From Xenophilus azovorans DSM 13620 (GTDB taxonomy: Bacteria > Pseudomonadota > Gammaproteobacteria > Burkholderiales > Burkholderiaceae_C), in contig NZ_JQKD01000018.1 of assembly GCF_000745855.1 (NCBI RefSeq), forward strand, positions 48,658 through 112,657: a stretch of DNA of 64,000 nucleotides, in the 5' to 3' direction. This document shows positions 9,327-18,253 of this stretch, one piece after another. The number at the start of each line of letters is the position of its first letter. The first letter of the stretch is position 1. The position numbers and the translations under genes were made by a program. The notes beneath the pieces are model-generated. The model was not told the origin of the DNA, made no database searches, and saw only the letters and a list, made by a program, of their open reading frames with translations.

Positions 9327-10601
9327 TCAGGCGCGCCGGTTCCAGATGGCGGCAAAGAATCCGTCCGTGCCGTGCCGATGCGGCCACAGCCGCAGGTACA
9401 GCGCACCGCCCTCCCCGCCCGCGGCCAGGGAGGCGGCCTCCCGCACCTTGAGCTGCGCCAGCACCTGCCCGGCCGGCAGCGGCGCGAAGTCCCCGTGCGC
9501 CGCGCCGAAGGCCTCGGCGATGGCCTCGTTCTCCTCCCGCAGCAGGCTGCAGGTGGCGTAGACCAGCCGCCCGCCCGGCTTCACCAGCCGCGCCGCGCTG
9601 GCGAGGATGGCGGTCTGGCGCGCGGCCAGCTCGCGCACCGCCTCGGGGTTCTGGCGCCACTTGAGGTCCGGGTTGCGGCGCAGGGTGCCCAGCCCCGAGC
9701 AGGGCGCATCGACCAGCACGCGGTCGATCTTGCCGGCCAGGCGCCCGACGCGCTCGTCGCGCTCGTGTGCCAGGGCGGCGGGATGCACGTTCGCCAGGCC
9801 GCTGCGCGCCAGCCGCGGCTTGAGCGCGTCGAGCCGGTGGGCGGAGGTGTCGAAGGCATAGAGCCGGCCGGTGTTGCGCATGGCAGCGCCCAGGGCCAGC
9901 GTCTTGCCACCGGCACCGGCGCAGAAGTCCACCACCATCTCGCCGCGGCGGGCGTCCGTGAGCAGGGCCAGCAGCTGTGAGCCCTCGTCCTGCACCTCGA
10001 TCGCGCCGCGGGTGAAGGCATCGAGCTTCTGGATCGCCGGCTTGCCCGCCAGGCGCAGGCCCCAGGGCGAGTACGGCGTCTCGCCGGCCTGCAGGCCGGC
10101 GGCAGCCAGTTCTTCGCGCACAGCCGCACGCTTGGCGGCCAGCAGGTTGACCCGCAGGTCGAGCGGCGCCGGCTGCAGCAGCGCCTCGGCCAGCGCGGGG
10201 AAGTCGTCGCCGACCTGCGCCTGCAGGGCGTCGGCCAGCCAGTCCGGCAGGTTGTGCCGATGCGGCGCCGACAGTTCGTCGGGCGGCACGGCGTCGCAGG
10301 CTTCCAGCCAGCGCGCCTCGGCCTCGGTCAGTGCGCTGCGGAGGAACTCCCTCTCGCCAGGGAAGCCGAGGATCGCCAGGCGGCGCTCGCGTGGGCCGCT
10401 GCCCGAGCGGGCCAGGTGCTCGAACAGCCGCCTGCGCCGCAGCACGGCATAGACGGTCTCGGTCAGTGTGGCGCGCTCGCGCGAGCCCAGTTGGCGATGC
10501 TCGCGGAAGTGGCGCGAGACCACTGCGTCGGCAGGATGGTCGAAGGTCATCACCTGCGCCACCAGTTGGGCGCAGGCGTCGAGCAGGGCGCGGGGGTGCA
10601 C
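9327..10601 (-). CDS. RsmB/RsmF-type rRNA (cytosine-C5) methyltransferase
   Basis: The 424-residue protein has an N-terminal NusB-like RNA-binding region (about 1-150) and a C-terminal SAM-dependent domain. The SAM-binding DFCAGAGGKTLALGA is near residue 236, the proline-cysteine motif DAPCSGLGT near 302 and the catalytic cysteine motif YATCSLLREEN near 355. These are the two cysteines of m5C RNA methyltransferases. RsmB (16S C967) is the best match, but a paralogue is possible because many Burkholderiales carry two. It is followed by unrelated minus-strand genes. Confidence 0.88.
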   Translation of the reverse strand: MHPRALLDACAQLVAQVMTFDHPADAVVSRHFREHRQLGSRERATLTETVYAVLRRRRLFEHLARSGSGPRERRLAILGFPGEREFLRSALTEAEARWLEACDAVPPDELSAPHRHNLPDWLADALQAQVGDDFPALAEALLQPAPLDLRVNLLAAKRAAVREELAAAGLQAGETPYSPWGLRLAGKPAIQKLDAFTRGAIEVQDEGSQLLALLTDARRGEMVVDFCAGAGGKTLALGAAMRNTGRLYAFDTSAHRLDALKPRLARSGLANVHPAALAHERDERVGRLAGKIDRVLVDAPCSGLGTLRRNPDLKWRQNPEAVRELAARQTAILASAARLVKPGGRLVYATCSLLREENEAIAEAFGAAHGDFAPLPAGQVLAQLKVREAASLAAGGEGGALYLRLWPHRHGTDGFFAAIWNRRA

Positions 10602-10651
10602 GTCAGTGCCGTCCGGCCGCCCGAAGCGATGAGCGCGGGGCCGGTCTCATT

Positions 10652-10990
10652 TCAGCCGCAGCCCAGCGCCTTGACGCGGTTGCGTGCCGTGAGCTGCACG
10701 CTCAGCCGCGTGGGGTTGAGTTCCATGGTCGCCGGCTGGCCCGGCTTCAGCGCCCGCACCACCTGCGCGTTGGCGCGGTGGCGCAGCGCCGCCTCCAGTT
10801 CGGGCGTGTAGGGCTGGCCGATGGCGAACTGTGCGCCAGTTGCATCGCACAGGGGCGGCGGAGGCTCCGGCGGCGCCGCGGGAGGGGGCGGCGGCGCGGA
10901 CGCCGGCGGGGGCGGTGGTGCGGCACACCCGGCCAGCGCGACGGCGGCCAGCAGGGGAATCAGGGCGATCCGGCGGTGCATCGGGTGCAT
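10652..10990 (-). CDS. I78-family peptidase inhibitor lipoprotein
   Basis: This 112-residue protein has a lipoprotein signal peptide ending LAGC (Cys at about residue 22), a Pro/Ala-rich spacer with two runs of prolines, and a compact C-terminal domain. The stretch GQPYTPELEAALRHRANA and the ending LTARNRVKALGCG match the I78 (Aspergillus elastase inhibitor-like) family, whose bacterial members are small envelope proteins that inhibit serine peptidases. It lies between purN and the methyltransferase on the same strand. The biological target is unknown. Confidence 0.75.
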   Translation of the reverse strand: MHPMHRRIALIPLLAAVALAGCAAPPPPPASAPPPPPAAPPEPPPPLCDATGAQFAIGQPYTPELEAALRHRANAQVVRALKPGQPATMELNPTRLSVQLTARNRVKALGCG

Positions 10991-11024
10991 ACGGGCTCCT
11001 TGGTCGGAATGGGAAGAAGAGAAG

Positions 11025-11642
11025 TCACTCAGCCGGCCGCGCGGCGACCTGCGCAGCCAGCCAGCCGGCGATGGCGCGCGGATAGAGGCGATGCTCCTGC
11101 GACAGCACGCGCTGCGCCAGCGCCTGCGGCGTGTCGCCCGGCAGCACCGGCACCACGGCCTGGCCCAGGATGGGCCCGTGGTCCAGTTCGGTCGTGACCT
11201 GGTGCACCGTCGCGCCGGCCACGGTGCAGCCGGCCTCGATGGCGCGCCGGTGCGTGTCCAGGCCCGGAAAGGCGGGCAGCAGCGAGGGATGGATGTTGAC
11301 CAGCCGGCCGGCGTAGCGCTGCACGAAACCCGGCGTGAGGATGCGCATGAAGCCGGCCAGCACCACCAGCGCCGGGCGGTGCGCGTCGATGCGCTCGGCC
11401 AGGGCGGCGTCGAAGTCCTCGCGGCGGTCGAAGTCCTGGTGGCGCACGGCTACGGTCTCGATCCCCTGCTCGCGCGCGAAGACGAGGCCCGCGGCGTCCG
11501 GCCGGTTGCTCAGCACCAGCGACACGCGGGCGCCGTAGCGCGCCTGCCAGCGCTGCGCCTGCGCCGCCCGCACGATGGCGGCCATGTTGGAGCCGGTGCC
11601 GGAAATGAGGATGACCAGGGGACGGTCGGCGCGGCCCGTCAT
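11025..11642 (-). CDS. purN: Phosphoribosylglycinamide formyltransferase PurN
   Basis: The 205-residue enzyme transfers a formyl group from 10-formyl-THF to GAR in purine biosynthesis. Visible signatures are ISGTGSNMAAIVRA at the N-terminus, the folate-site LVVLAGFMRIL, and NIHPSLLPAFPGLDTHRRAI containing the catalytic Asn-His pair. ATHVHQVT is represented as GATVHQVTTELDHGPIL. ATG 11642 is chosen because it starts directly before the Rossmann strand; open frame exists upstream but shows no conservation. It is divergent from the acyl-CoA dehydrogenase gene across about 150 bp. Confidence 0.96.
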   Translation of the reverse strand: MTGRADRPLVILISGTGSNMAAIVRAAQAQRWQARYGARVSLVLSNRPDAAGLVFAREQGIETVAVRHQDFDRREDFDAALAERIDAHRPALVVLAGFMRILTPGFVQRYAGRLVNIHPSLLPAFPGLDTHRRAIEAGCTVAGATVHQVTTELDHGPILGQAVVPVLPGDTPQALAQRVLSQEHRLYPRAIAGWLAAQVAARPAE

Positions 11643-11793
11643 CGGCGGATCTGCGCGGCGCAGGCCGCGCCCGGACGGGGAGTGAAACGATGGCGCGAGG
11701 GATGCATACTGGCCGCGGATTATCCCGTGTCGCCCGGCGGACTCGGCCGCACGAACGACCGTGCTAAAAACCCCGGCTTCTCTGGAGACCCCC

Positions 11794-12975
11794 ATGGATT
11801 TGGCCTTTACCCCCGAAGAACAGAAGTTCCGCGAGGACGTCCGCGCCTGGGTCGCGGAACACCTGCCCAAGGAGACTGCCCACAAGGTGCACAACGCGCT
11901 GGAACTGACGCGCGAGGACATCCAGGGCTGGGCGAAGATCCTCGGCAAGAAGGGCTGGCTCGGCTACGGCTGGCCCAAGGAGTTCGGCGGCCCCGGCTGG
12001 ACTGCCGTGCAGCGCCACCTGTTCGAGGAAGAGTGCGCCCTGGCCGGCGCGCCGCGCATCATCCCCTTCGGGCCGGTGATGGTGGCACCGGTGATCATGG
12101 CCTTCGGCTCGCCCGAGCAGCAGAAGCGCTTCCTGCCCGGCATCGCCAGCGGCGAGGTGTGGTGGAGCCAGGGCTACAGCGAGCCGGGCTCCGGCTCCGA
12201 CCTGGCCTCGCTGCGCACCCGCGCCGAGCGCAAGGGCGACAAGTACGTCGTCAACGGCCAGAAGACCTGGACCACGCTCGGCCAGTACGGCGACTGGATG
12301 TTCAACCTGGTGCGCACCAGCACCGAGGGCAAGCCGCAGACGGGCATCAGCTTCATCGTGCTGGACATGAAGTCGCCCGGCATCACGGTGCGCCCCATCA
12401 AGCTGATGGACGGCGGCTTCGAGGTCAATGACGTGTTCTTCGACAACGTCGAGGTGCCGGCCGAGAACCTGATCGGTGAGGAGAACAAGGGCTGGACCTA
12501 CGCCAAGCACCTGCTCAGCCACGAGCGCACCAACATCGCCGACGTGAACCGCGCCAAGCGCGAGCTGGAGCGCCTCAAGCGCATCGCCAAGGCCGAGGGC
12601 GTGTGGGACGATCTGCGCTTCCGCGACGAGATCGCCAGGCTGGAGGTGGACATCGTCGCGCTGGAGATGCTCGTGCTGCGCGTGCTCTCGGCCGCCACCT
12701 CGGGCAAGAACTCGCTGGACATCGCCGGCCTGCTCAAGATCAAGGGCAGCGAGATCCAGCAGCGCTACTCGGAACTGATGATGCTCGCCGGCGGCCCCTT
12801 CTCGCTGCCGCTGATCCGCGAGGCCATGCATGCCGGCTGGCAAGGCGACTTCCCCGGCGGCAATCCGACGCTGGCGCCGCTGGCCTCGACCTACTTCAAC
12901 ATGCGCAAGACCACGATCTATGGCGGCAGCAACGAGGTTCAACGCAACATCGTCGCCCAGACCGTGCTGGGCTGA
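11794..12975 (+). CDS. Acyl-CoA dehydrogenase (subunit/paralogue 1)
   Basis: The 393-residue flavoprotein has the acyl-CoA dehydrogenase N-terminal helical domain, the middle-domain motif QGYSEPGSGSDLASLRTRA and the C-terminal GGSNEVQRNIVAQTVLG. ATG 11794 follows the ribosome-binding site CTGGAGA. It is paired 15 bp ahead of a second, shorter dehydrogenase. Such adjacent pairs can form heterodimeric or alpha2beta2 enzymes, known for steroid and cholesterol side-chain degradation (FadE-type), where only one subunit keeps the catalytic base. The substrate is unknown. Confidence 0.92.
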   Translation: MDLAFTPEEQKFREDVRAWVAEHLPKETAHKVHNALELTREDIQGWAKILGKKGWLGYGWPKEFGGPGWTAVQRHLFEEECALAGAPRIIPFGPVMVAPVIMAFGSPEQQKRFLPGIASGEVWWSQGYSEPGSGSDLASLRTRAERKGDKYVVNGQKTWTTLGQYGDWMFNLVRTSTEGKPQTGISFIVLDMKSPGITVRPIKLMDGGFEVNDVFFDNVEVPAENLIGEENKGWTYAKHLLSHERTNIADVNRAKRELERLKRIAKAEGVWDDLRFRDEIARLEVDIVALEMLVLRVLSAATSGKNSLDIAGLLKIKGSEIQQRYSELMMLAGGPFSLPLIREAMHAGWQGDFPGGNPTLAPLASTYFNMRKTTIYGGSNEVQRNIVAQTVLG

Positions 12976-12990
12976 CAGGAGACAGACACC

Positions 12991-14106
12991 ATGGACTTCG
13001 ATTTTTCCGACGACCAGCAGCAGTTGCGCGACGCCGTCGCCAAGTGGGTGGACAAGGGCTACAGCTTCGAGCGCCGCCGCGCCATCGAGGCCGCCGGCGG
13101 CTTCTCGCGCGAGGCCTGGGACGAACTGGCCGAACTGGGCCTGGGCGGCCTGCTGATCCCCGAGGACGACGGCGGCCTGGGCATGGGCGCGGTCGAGATG
13201 ATGGTGGTGATGGAAGAGCTGGGCCGCGGCATCGTGCTCGAGCCGCTGGCGCAGTCCTTCATCGCCGGCGCCGTGCTGGCCGGCCATGCCGACGAGGCCA
13301 CGCGCACCGAATGGCTGCCGCGCATCGCCGGCGGCCAGGCGCTGGTGGTGCTGGCGCAGCAGGAGAAGAAGGCACGCTACAGGCTCGACGTGTGCGAGGC
13401 GCAGGCCGCCAAGGCGGGCAGCGGCTACACGGTCACGGGCGCCAAGAGCGTGGTGCCGGCCGGCGACCAGGCCGATGCCTACCTGGTGCCCGCCCGGCTC
13501 GACGGGAAGATCGCCCTCTTCCTCGTGCCGCGGTCCGAGGACGGCGTGGCCGCCCGCGGCTACGGCACGCAGGACGGCAGCCGCGCGGCCGAGGTCGTGT
13601 TCGACAAGGCGTCCGCCGCGCTGGTCGCGGCCGACGGCCTGCCGGTGCTGGAGCATGCGGTGGACATCGGCATCGCCGCCGCCTGCGCCGAAGGCGTGGG
13701 CGCGATGGACAAGATGCTGGCGCTGACCGTCGAGTACCTCAACACCCGCAAGCAGTTCGGTGTGCTGATCGGCAGCTTCCAGGCGCTGCGCCACCGCGCG
13801 GCCGACATGAAGATGCAGCTGGAGCTGGCGCGCTCGATGAGCTACTACGCCAACCTCAAGCTGGGCGCCCCGGCCGCCGAGCGCCGCCAGGCCGCGGCGC
13901 GCGCCAAGTACCAGCTCGGCGTGTCGATGCGCTTCGTCAGCCAGTCGGCGGTGCAGATGCACGGCGGCATCGGCGTGACCGACGAGTACGTCGGCAGCCA
14001 CTACTTCCGCAAGCTCACGCAGATGGAGATGACCTACGGCGACACGCTGCATCACCTGGGCGAGGTGTCGGCCCGCATGCAGGACACGGCCGGCGTCTTC
14101 GCCTGA
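12991..14106 (+). CDS. Acyl-CoA dehydrogenase (subunit/paralogue 2)
   Basis: At 371 residues, this is the second of a tandem pair. It has the helical N-terminal domain (MDFDFSDDQQQLRDAVAKWV), a middle domain and a C-terminal FAD domain (GVLIGSFQALRHRAADMKM; MHGGIGVTDEYVGSHYFRKL). The middle domain is degenerate compared with its neighbour, lacking the usual TEP-x-x-GSD motif (the matching position reads QQEKKARY). That fits the non-catalytic or structural partner in heteromeric dehydrogenases. It is translated from a site 15 bp after its partner, and a terminator follows 27 bp downstream. Confidence 0.9.
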   Translation: MDFDFSDDQQQLRDAVAKWVDKGYSFERRRAIEAAGGFSREAWDELAELGLGGLLIPEDDGGLGMGAVEMMVVMEELGRGIVLEPLAQSFIAGAVLAGHADEATRTEWLPRIAGGQALVVLAQQEKKARYRLDVCEAQAAKAGSGYTVTGAKSVVPAGDQADAYLVPARLDGKIALFLVPRSEDGVAARGYGTQDGSRAAEVVFDKASAALVAADGLPVLEHAVDIGIAAACAEGVGAMDKMLALTVEYLNTRKQFGVLIGSFQALRHRAADMKMQLELARSMSYYANLKLGAPAAERRQAAARAKYQLGVSMRFVSQSAVQMHGGIGVTDEYVGSHYFRKLTQMEMTYGDTLHHLGEVSARMQDTAGVFA

Positions 14107-14133
14107 GGCCGCGCTTCGACGAACGACGCACCG

Positions 14134-14165
14134 CGCCCGCCGGCACCGCGCCGGCGGGCGTTTTT
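14134..14165 (+). terminator. Terminator after the acyl-CoA dehydrogenase pair
   Basis: A perfect 10-bp GC stem (CGCCCGCCGG 14134-14143, CCGGCGGGCG 14151-14160) is followed by TTTTTGTTT. It closes the two-gene dehydrogenase unit before the hydrolase gene. Confidence 0.93.
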
Positions 14166-14197
14166 GTTTATAAGGCAGGCTTCAGGAGACACGTCCC

Positions 14198-15577
14198 ATG
14201 ACCCAGCGCAGACAACTCGTGATCGGCGCGCCCGCCCTGCTCGCCCTTGCCGCCTGTTCCACCATGCCTGCCTCGAACGACCGTCCGCCCATCGTCTTCG
14301 TGCACGGCAACGGCGACTCGGCGGCGCTGTGGCAGACGACGATCTGGCGCTTCGAGTCCAACGGCTGGCCGCGCAACCGCCTGTTCGCCTTCGACCAGCC
14401 GATGCCCCTGGCGCGCGACGACGACGCGGTGGCCCAGCCGGGGCGCAGCTCGACCGCCGAGTCCATGGCCTTCCTCAAGGCGCAGGTGCGTCGCGTGATG
14501 GACGCGACGGGCGCCGCCAGGGTGATCCTGATCGGCAATTCACGCGGCGGCAACACGATCCGCAACTACGTGCAGAACGGCGGCGGGGCGGCGCACGTGA
14601 GCCACGTGGTGCTGGGCGGCAACCCGGCGCACGGCATCTGGGCCGTGCCAGGTTTGCGTGAAGGCAGCGAGTTCTCGGGCCTGTCGCCCTTCATGAAGCA
14701 GCTCAACGCGCCCAAGGGACCGAACGGCGACGAGGTCACGCCCGGCGTGCAATGGCTCACCCTGCGCTCTGACAACAACGACAAGTACGCGCAGCCCGAG
14801 GGCACCTGGATCGGCGCACCCGGCAAGCCCACGAACGTCAGTCACGACGGACCGGCCCTCAAGGGCGCGACCAATGTGGTCCTGCCAGGGGTGGACCATC
14901 GGGAGACCTCCTTCTCGCCGGCTGCCTTCGCCGCCGCATGGCGCTTCCTCACCGGCCAGGCGCCGCAGCGCACCGACATCGCGCCCGAAGCCGAAGTGGT
15001 GCTCGACGGCCGCCTGACCGGCCTGGGGCTGGACAGCAACAACCCCGCGAGCGGCGACTTCGCCAACAACCTGCCGGTCGTCGGCGCGCGGCTGGCCGTC
15101 TACGCCGTCGACCCCGCCACCGGCGCGCGCCGGGGCGAGGCGGTGTGGCACAAGGTCATCGGCCCGGACGGCCGCTGGGGGCCGTTCACCGGCCGCAGCG
15201 CCGCGAGCTACGAATTCGAGATCAGCGCGCCCGGATACGCCACCACGCACGTCTACCGCAGCCCCTTCCCGCGCTCGAGCAGCGTCCTCAACGTGCGCCC
15301 CGAGCGGCCGGCCGCGGCAGACCGCGACGCGAAGGCGCTGGTCATCTTCACCCGCCCGCGCGGCTACTTCGACGCCCGGCGCGACCGCATACGCCTGGAC
15401 GGGCAGACGGCCCTGCCCGGCGTGCCGCCCAGCGGCGCCGGCATCGCGACCAGCCGGCTGCGGCTGGCCGGCGACGTGCAGCGCAGCGTGGCCGGCGAAT
15501 TCAACGGCGAGCGCATCGTCGGCCTGGCCTGGCCCTTCGCCGGCGGGCATCTGAGCGTGCTCGAGCTGACCTATTGA
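14198..15577 (+). CDS. Alpha/beta-hydrolase lipoprotein (esterase- or depolymerase-like)
   Basis: The 459-residue protein starts with a signal peptide MTQRRQLVIGAPALLALAAC, which ends in a lipobox (LAAC) and carries twin arginines, so it may be a Tat-exported lipoprotein. The hydrolase core shows the oxyanion HGNGDS (near 38-43), the nucleophile elbow GNSRGG (near 116-121) and a probable catalytic His in GVDHRETSFS (near 237). Residues from about 265 form a beta-rich C-terminal part seen in secreted polyester and esterase relatives. The next gene begins 15 bp later. The substrate is unknown. Confidence 0.75.
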   Translation: MTQRRQLVIGAPALLALAACSTMPASNDRPPIVFVHGNGDSAALWQTTIWRFESNGWPRNRLFAFDQPMPLARDDDAVAQPGRSSTAESMAFLKAQVRRVMDATGAARVILIGNSRGGNTIRNYVQNGGGAAHVSHVVLGGNPAHGIWAVPGLREGSEFSGLSPFMKQLNAPKGPNGDEVTPGVQWLTLRSDNNDKYAQPEGTWIGAPGKPTNVSHDGPALKGATNVVLPGVDHRETSFSPAAFAAAWRFLTGQAPQRTDIAPEAEVVLDGRLTGLGLDSNNPASGDFANNLPVVGARLAVYAVDPATGARRGEAVWHKVIGPDGRWGPFTGRSAASYEFEISAPGYATTHVYRSPFPRSSSVLNVRPERPAAADRDAKALVIFTRPRGYFDARRDRIRLDGQTALPGVPPSGAGIATSRLRLAGDVQRSVAGEFNGERIVGLAWPFAGGHLSVLELTY

Positions 15578-15591
15578 GCCTGGAGCCCCCG

Positions 15592-16374
15592 ATGAACAGC
15601 GAGCCCGTCCTGATCGAGACGCGCGATGCACGCGGCGTCGCCACGCTGACGCTGAATCGGCCGCGGGCCTTCAACGCGCTGTCGGAGGAACTGATCGCCG
15701 AACTGCACGCGGCGGCCGGGCGCCTGCAGCGGGACGAGGGCCTGCGCGCCGTCGTGATCGCCGGCGCGGGCCGCGCCTTCTGTGCCGGCCACGACCTGCG
15801 GCAGATGCGCGCCACGCCGCGCGAGGCGTACTACCGGGACCTGTTCGCCCGCTGCAGCGCCATGATGCTGGCCCTGCACGCGCTGCCGGTGCCGGTGATC
15901 GCACGCGTGCACGGCATCGCCACCGCGGCCGGCTGCCAGCTGGTGGCGCTGTGCGACCTGGCGGTGGCGTCGAGCGAGGCGCGCTTCGCCACCAGCGGCA
16001 TCGACGTCGGCCTGTTCTGCGCCACGCCCAGCGTCACGCTGTCGCGCAACGTCGGCCGCAAGGCGGCCTTCGAGATGCTGGTGACGGGCGACTTCATCGG
16101 CGCCGAGACCGCACGTCAGCGCGGCCTGGTCAACCGCGTGGCCGCGCCTGACACCCTGGACGCGGAAGTCGAGGCGCTGCTGTCGCGCATCCTCGACAAG
16201 CCGCGCGTCGCGCTGGAGCTGGGCAAGGCGCTCTTCTACCGTCAGCTCGAAACCGGCCTGTCCGATGCGCTGGCCGACGCCAGCCGCACGATGGCCTGCA
16301 ACATGGCGCACGAGACGGCGCTGGAAGGCGTGCAGGCTTTCATCGACAAGCGCCCACCCGCCTGGCGGGGCTGA
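15592..16374 (+). CDS. Enoyl-CoA hydratase/isomerase family protein, ECHDC3-like
   Basis: The 260-residue crotonase-fold protein has the oxyanion-hole motif AGAGRAFCAGHDLRQM near residue 60. Both catalytic glutamates of true hydratases appear replaced: the helix motif is AAGCQLVALCD (Q where E is usual), and the second site reads GIDVGLFCATPSV. That exact combination is characteristic of the ECHDC3 subfamily, whose activity is uncertain. Start ATG 15592 lies 15 bp after the preceding hydrolase stop. It converges on the HNH gene with 7 bp between stops. Confidence 0.88.
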   Translation: MNSEPVLIETRDARGVATLTLNRPRAFNALSEELIAELHAAAGRLQRDEGLRAVVIAGAGRAFCAGHDLRQMRATPREAYYRDLFARCSAMMLALHALPVPVIARVHGIATAAGCQLVALCDLAVASSEARFATSGIDVGLFCATPSVTLSRNVGRKAAFEMLVTGDFIGAETARQRGLVNRVAAPDTLDAEVEALLSRILDKPRVALELGKALFYRQLETGLSDALADASRTMACNMAHETALEGVQAFIDKRPPAWRG

Positions 16375-16381
16375 GGCCGGC

Positions 16382-16939
16382 CTACCCGTGCAGCCGCGAA
16401 TTGCGCGGCAGGTGCGCCATCAGGAACTCCATCTGGTCCGCCAGGATGCGGCGGTTGCGCAGGATGAAGTCTTCCCACAGGCTGGGCACGTAGGGCGTGT
16501 ACAGCAGCGGCATGCCGGCCTGCTCGGGCGTGCGGCTGCTCTTGCGGTGGTTGCAGGGACGGCAGGCGGTGACGACGTTCATCCAGTGGTCCACCCCGTT
16601 CTGCGCGAAGGGCACGATGTGCTCGCGCGTGAGCTCTTCCTCGTGGAAGTGGCCGCCGCAATAGGCGCAGATGTTGCGGTCGCGGGCGAAGAGCTTGCTG
16701 TTGGTCAGGCCCGGGCGCAGGCTGAAGGGGCTGATGCGCGGCACGCCCTTGGTGCCGATGATGCTCGCCACCGCGATCTGCGACTGCGCCCCCGTGACGG
16801 CGTTGTGCCCGCCACGGAACAGGGCCACCTGGCCGCCGGCCTCCCAGCGCACTTCGTCCGCCGCGTAGTGGGTCACCGCCTGCTCCAGCGAGATCCACGA
16901 CTGCGGCAGCCCCTGGGCCGACAGCTTCAACACCTTCAC
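16382..16939 (-). CDS. HNH endonuclease domain protein
   Basis: A product of about 185 residues has a complete HNH/treble-clef motif: CAYCGGHFHEEELTREHIVP, then N-V-V-T-ACRPCNHRKS, giving two CXXC pairs around the His-Ile-Val-Pro core. GTG 16939 (giving VKVLKLSAQG) is preferred because AGGAGG lies 8 nt upstream; GTG 16942 is an equally in-frame alternative, while the earlier ATG lacks a ribosome-binding site. This is a stand-alone, widely conserved proteobacterial HNH protein; no restriction or toxin partner lies next to it, so it is not obviously a defence gene. Confidence 0.82.
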   Translation of the reverse strand: MKVLKLSAQGLPQSWISLEQAVTHYAADEVRWEAGGQVALFRGGHNAVTGAQSQIAVASIIGTKGVPRISPFSLRPGLTNSKLFARDRNICAYCGGHFHEEELTREHIVPFAQNGVDHWMNVVTACRPCNHRKSSRTPEQAGMPLLYTPYVPSLWEDFILRNRRILADQMEFLMAHLPRNSRLHG

Positions 16940-17093
16940 CACACAAGCCTCCTCTCGAAACAAGAAAAGAACCGACGGGAATGCATGCATCGCTCGGATC
17001 CGATGCAACGATCGCGCCACAATATAACGCGTTCATGACATTCCGGCTGCGAACGCCCGCCAGGCGTACGCGAGCCGCTATCAAAAAACAAGC

Positions 17094-18131
17094 ATGCAGA
17101 TATTCCGTGGCTTCCGTCATCCGGGCGTGGCGCCCGCCTGCGCCCTGACGATCGGCAACTTCGACGGCGTCCACCGCGGCCACCAGGCCATGCTGGCGCT
17201 GCTGAACACCGAGGCGCGCCATCGCGGCCTGCCCAGCTGCGTGCTCACCTTCGAGCCGCATCCGCGCGACTACTTCGCCGGCGTGACGAAGAAGCCCGAA
17301 CTCGCGCCCGCGCGCATCGCCACCCTGCGCGACAAGCTGACGGAACTGGCCTCCAACGACGTCGCGCAGACCATCGTGCTGCCCTTCGACGCCGTGCTGG
17401 CCAGCCAGCCGCCGCAGCAGTTCATCCGCGACGTGCTGATCGAGGGCCTGGGCGCGCGCTACGTGCTGGTGGGCGACGACTTCCGCTTCGGCGCCAAGCG
17501 CGCAGGCGACTACGCCATGCTCGACGCAGCCGGCCAGGTGCACGGCTTCGACGTGGCAAGGATGAACAGCTACGAAGTCCAGAACCTGCGCGTGTCCAGC
17601 TCGGCCGTGCGCGAGGCGCTGGCCGAGGGCCGCATGGCGGACGCCGCCGCGCTGCTGGGCCGGCCCTACTCCATCTCGGGCCACGTGGTGCATGGGCGCA
17701 AGCTGGGTCGCGCGCTGGGCGCCAGCGCCCCGGGCGGCAGCGACGGCTTCCGCACCCTCAACCTGCGCTTCAAGCACTGGAAGCCGGCCGCCAGCGGCAT
17801 CTTCGCCGTGCAGGTGCACGGGCTGGCCGAGCAGCCCCTGCCCGGCGTGGCCAACCTGGGCGTGCGGCCCTCGCTGGACGCCAACGACGTCAACGGCGGC
17901 CGGGTGCTGCTGGAGACGCACTGCCTGGAATGGCCCGCCGGCCTGGGCGAGGAAGGGGCCTACGGTAAAATCATCCGGGTGGACCTGCTGCACAAACTGC
18001 ACGACGAGCTGCGCTACACGAGCCTGGAAGCCCTGACCGCGGGCATCGCCAAGGACCGCGACGACGCGCGCCGCTTCTTCGCGTCCACCCATGCCGAGAC
18101 GCGGCGGCAGACCACCCGCGACCGAATTTAG
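17094..18131 (+). CDS. ribF: Bifunctional riboflavin kinase / FAD synthetase
   Basis: The 345-residue enzyme converts riboflavin to FMN and FAD. The N-terminal nucleotidyltransferase domain has TIGNFDGVHRGHQAML (near 16-31), LTFEPHPRDYF and VSSSAVREAL. The C-terminal flavokinase domain begins near 180 (GRPYSISGHVVHGRKLG) and shows PAASGIFAVQV and GVANLGVRPS. It is the first gene of the classical ribF-ileS-lspA run; a REP-like element separates it from ileS. Confidence 0.96.
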   Translation: MQIFRGFRHPGVAPACALTIGNFDGVHRGHQAMLALLNTEARHRGLPSCVLTFEPHPRDYFAGVTKKPELAPARIATLRDKLTELASNDVAQTIVLPFDAVLASQPPQQFIRDVLIEGLGARYVLVGDDFRFGAKRAGDYAMLDAAGQVHGFDVARMNSYEVQNLRVSSSAVREALAEGRMADAAALLGRPYSISGHVVHGRKLGRALGASAPGGSDGFRTLNLRFKHWKPAASGIFAVQVHGLAEQPLPGVANLGVRPSLDANDVNGGRVLLETHCLEWPAGLGEEGAYGKIIRVDLLHKLHDELRYTSLEALTAGIAKDRDDARRFFASTHAETRRQTTRDRI

Positions 18132-18156
18132 CCCCCGCACGCCCGCGCCGTGCTGC

Positions 18157-18236
18157 CGCCCTTCGACAAGCTCAGGGCGGACGGCCCCTCTCCCCCGCCG
18201 ACGCCCCGTGCCGTTCGGGCTGAGCCTGTCGAAGTC
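18157..18236. repeat. REP-like inverted pair between ribF and ileS
   Basis: CTTCGACAAGCTCAGGGCGG (18161-18180) and, in inverse orientation, CGGGCTGAGCCTGTCGAAG (ending 18234) form a roughly 24-bp imperfect inverted pair separated by about 30 bp. The CTTCGACA-GCTCAG core is a very common repetitive extragenic palindrome in proteobacteria. No other copy occurs in this window. Confidence 0.8.
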
Positions 18237-18253
18237 CCCTGTCCCGTCTTCCC

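Noticed and set aside
16382..17020. HNH protein as part of a defence system
   Set aside because: No methyltransferase, ATPase, toxin or phage gene is adjacent, and the protein looks like the widely conserved stand-alone type in a housekeeping neighbourhood.
16242..18140. Minus-strand frame joining the HNH gene with a ribF antisense region
   Set aside because: The true HNH protein ends at 16382 in another frame; this frame is a composition artefact opposite ribF and the hydratase gene.
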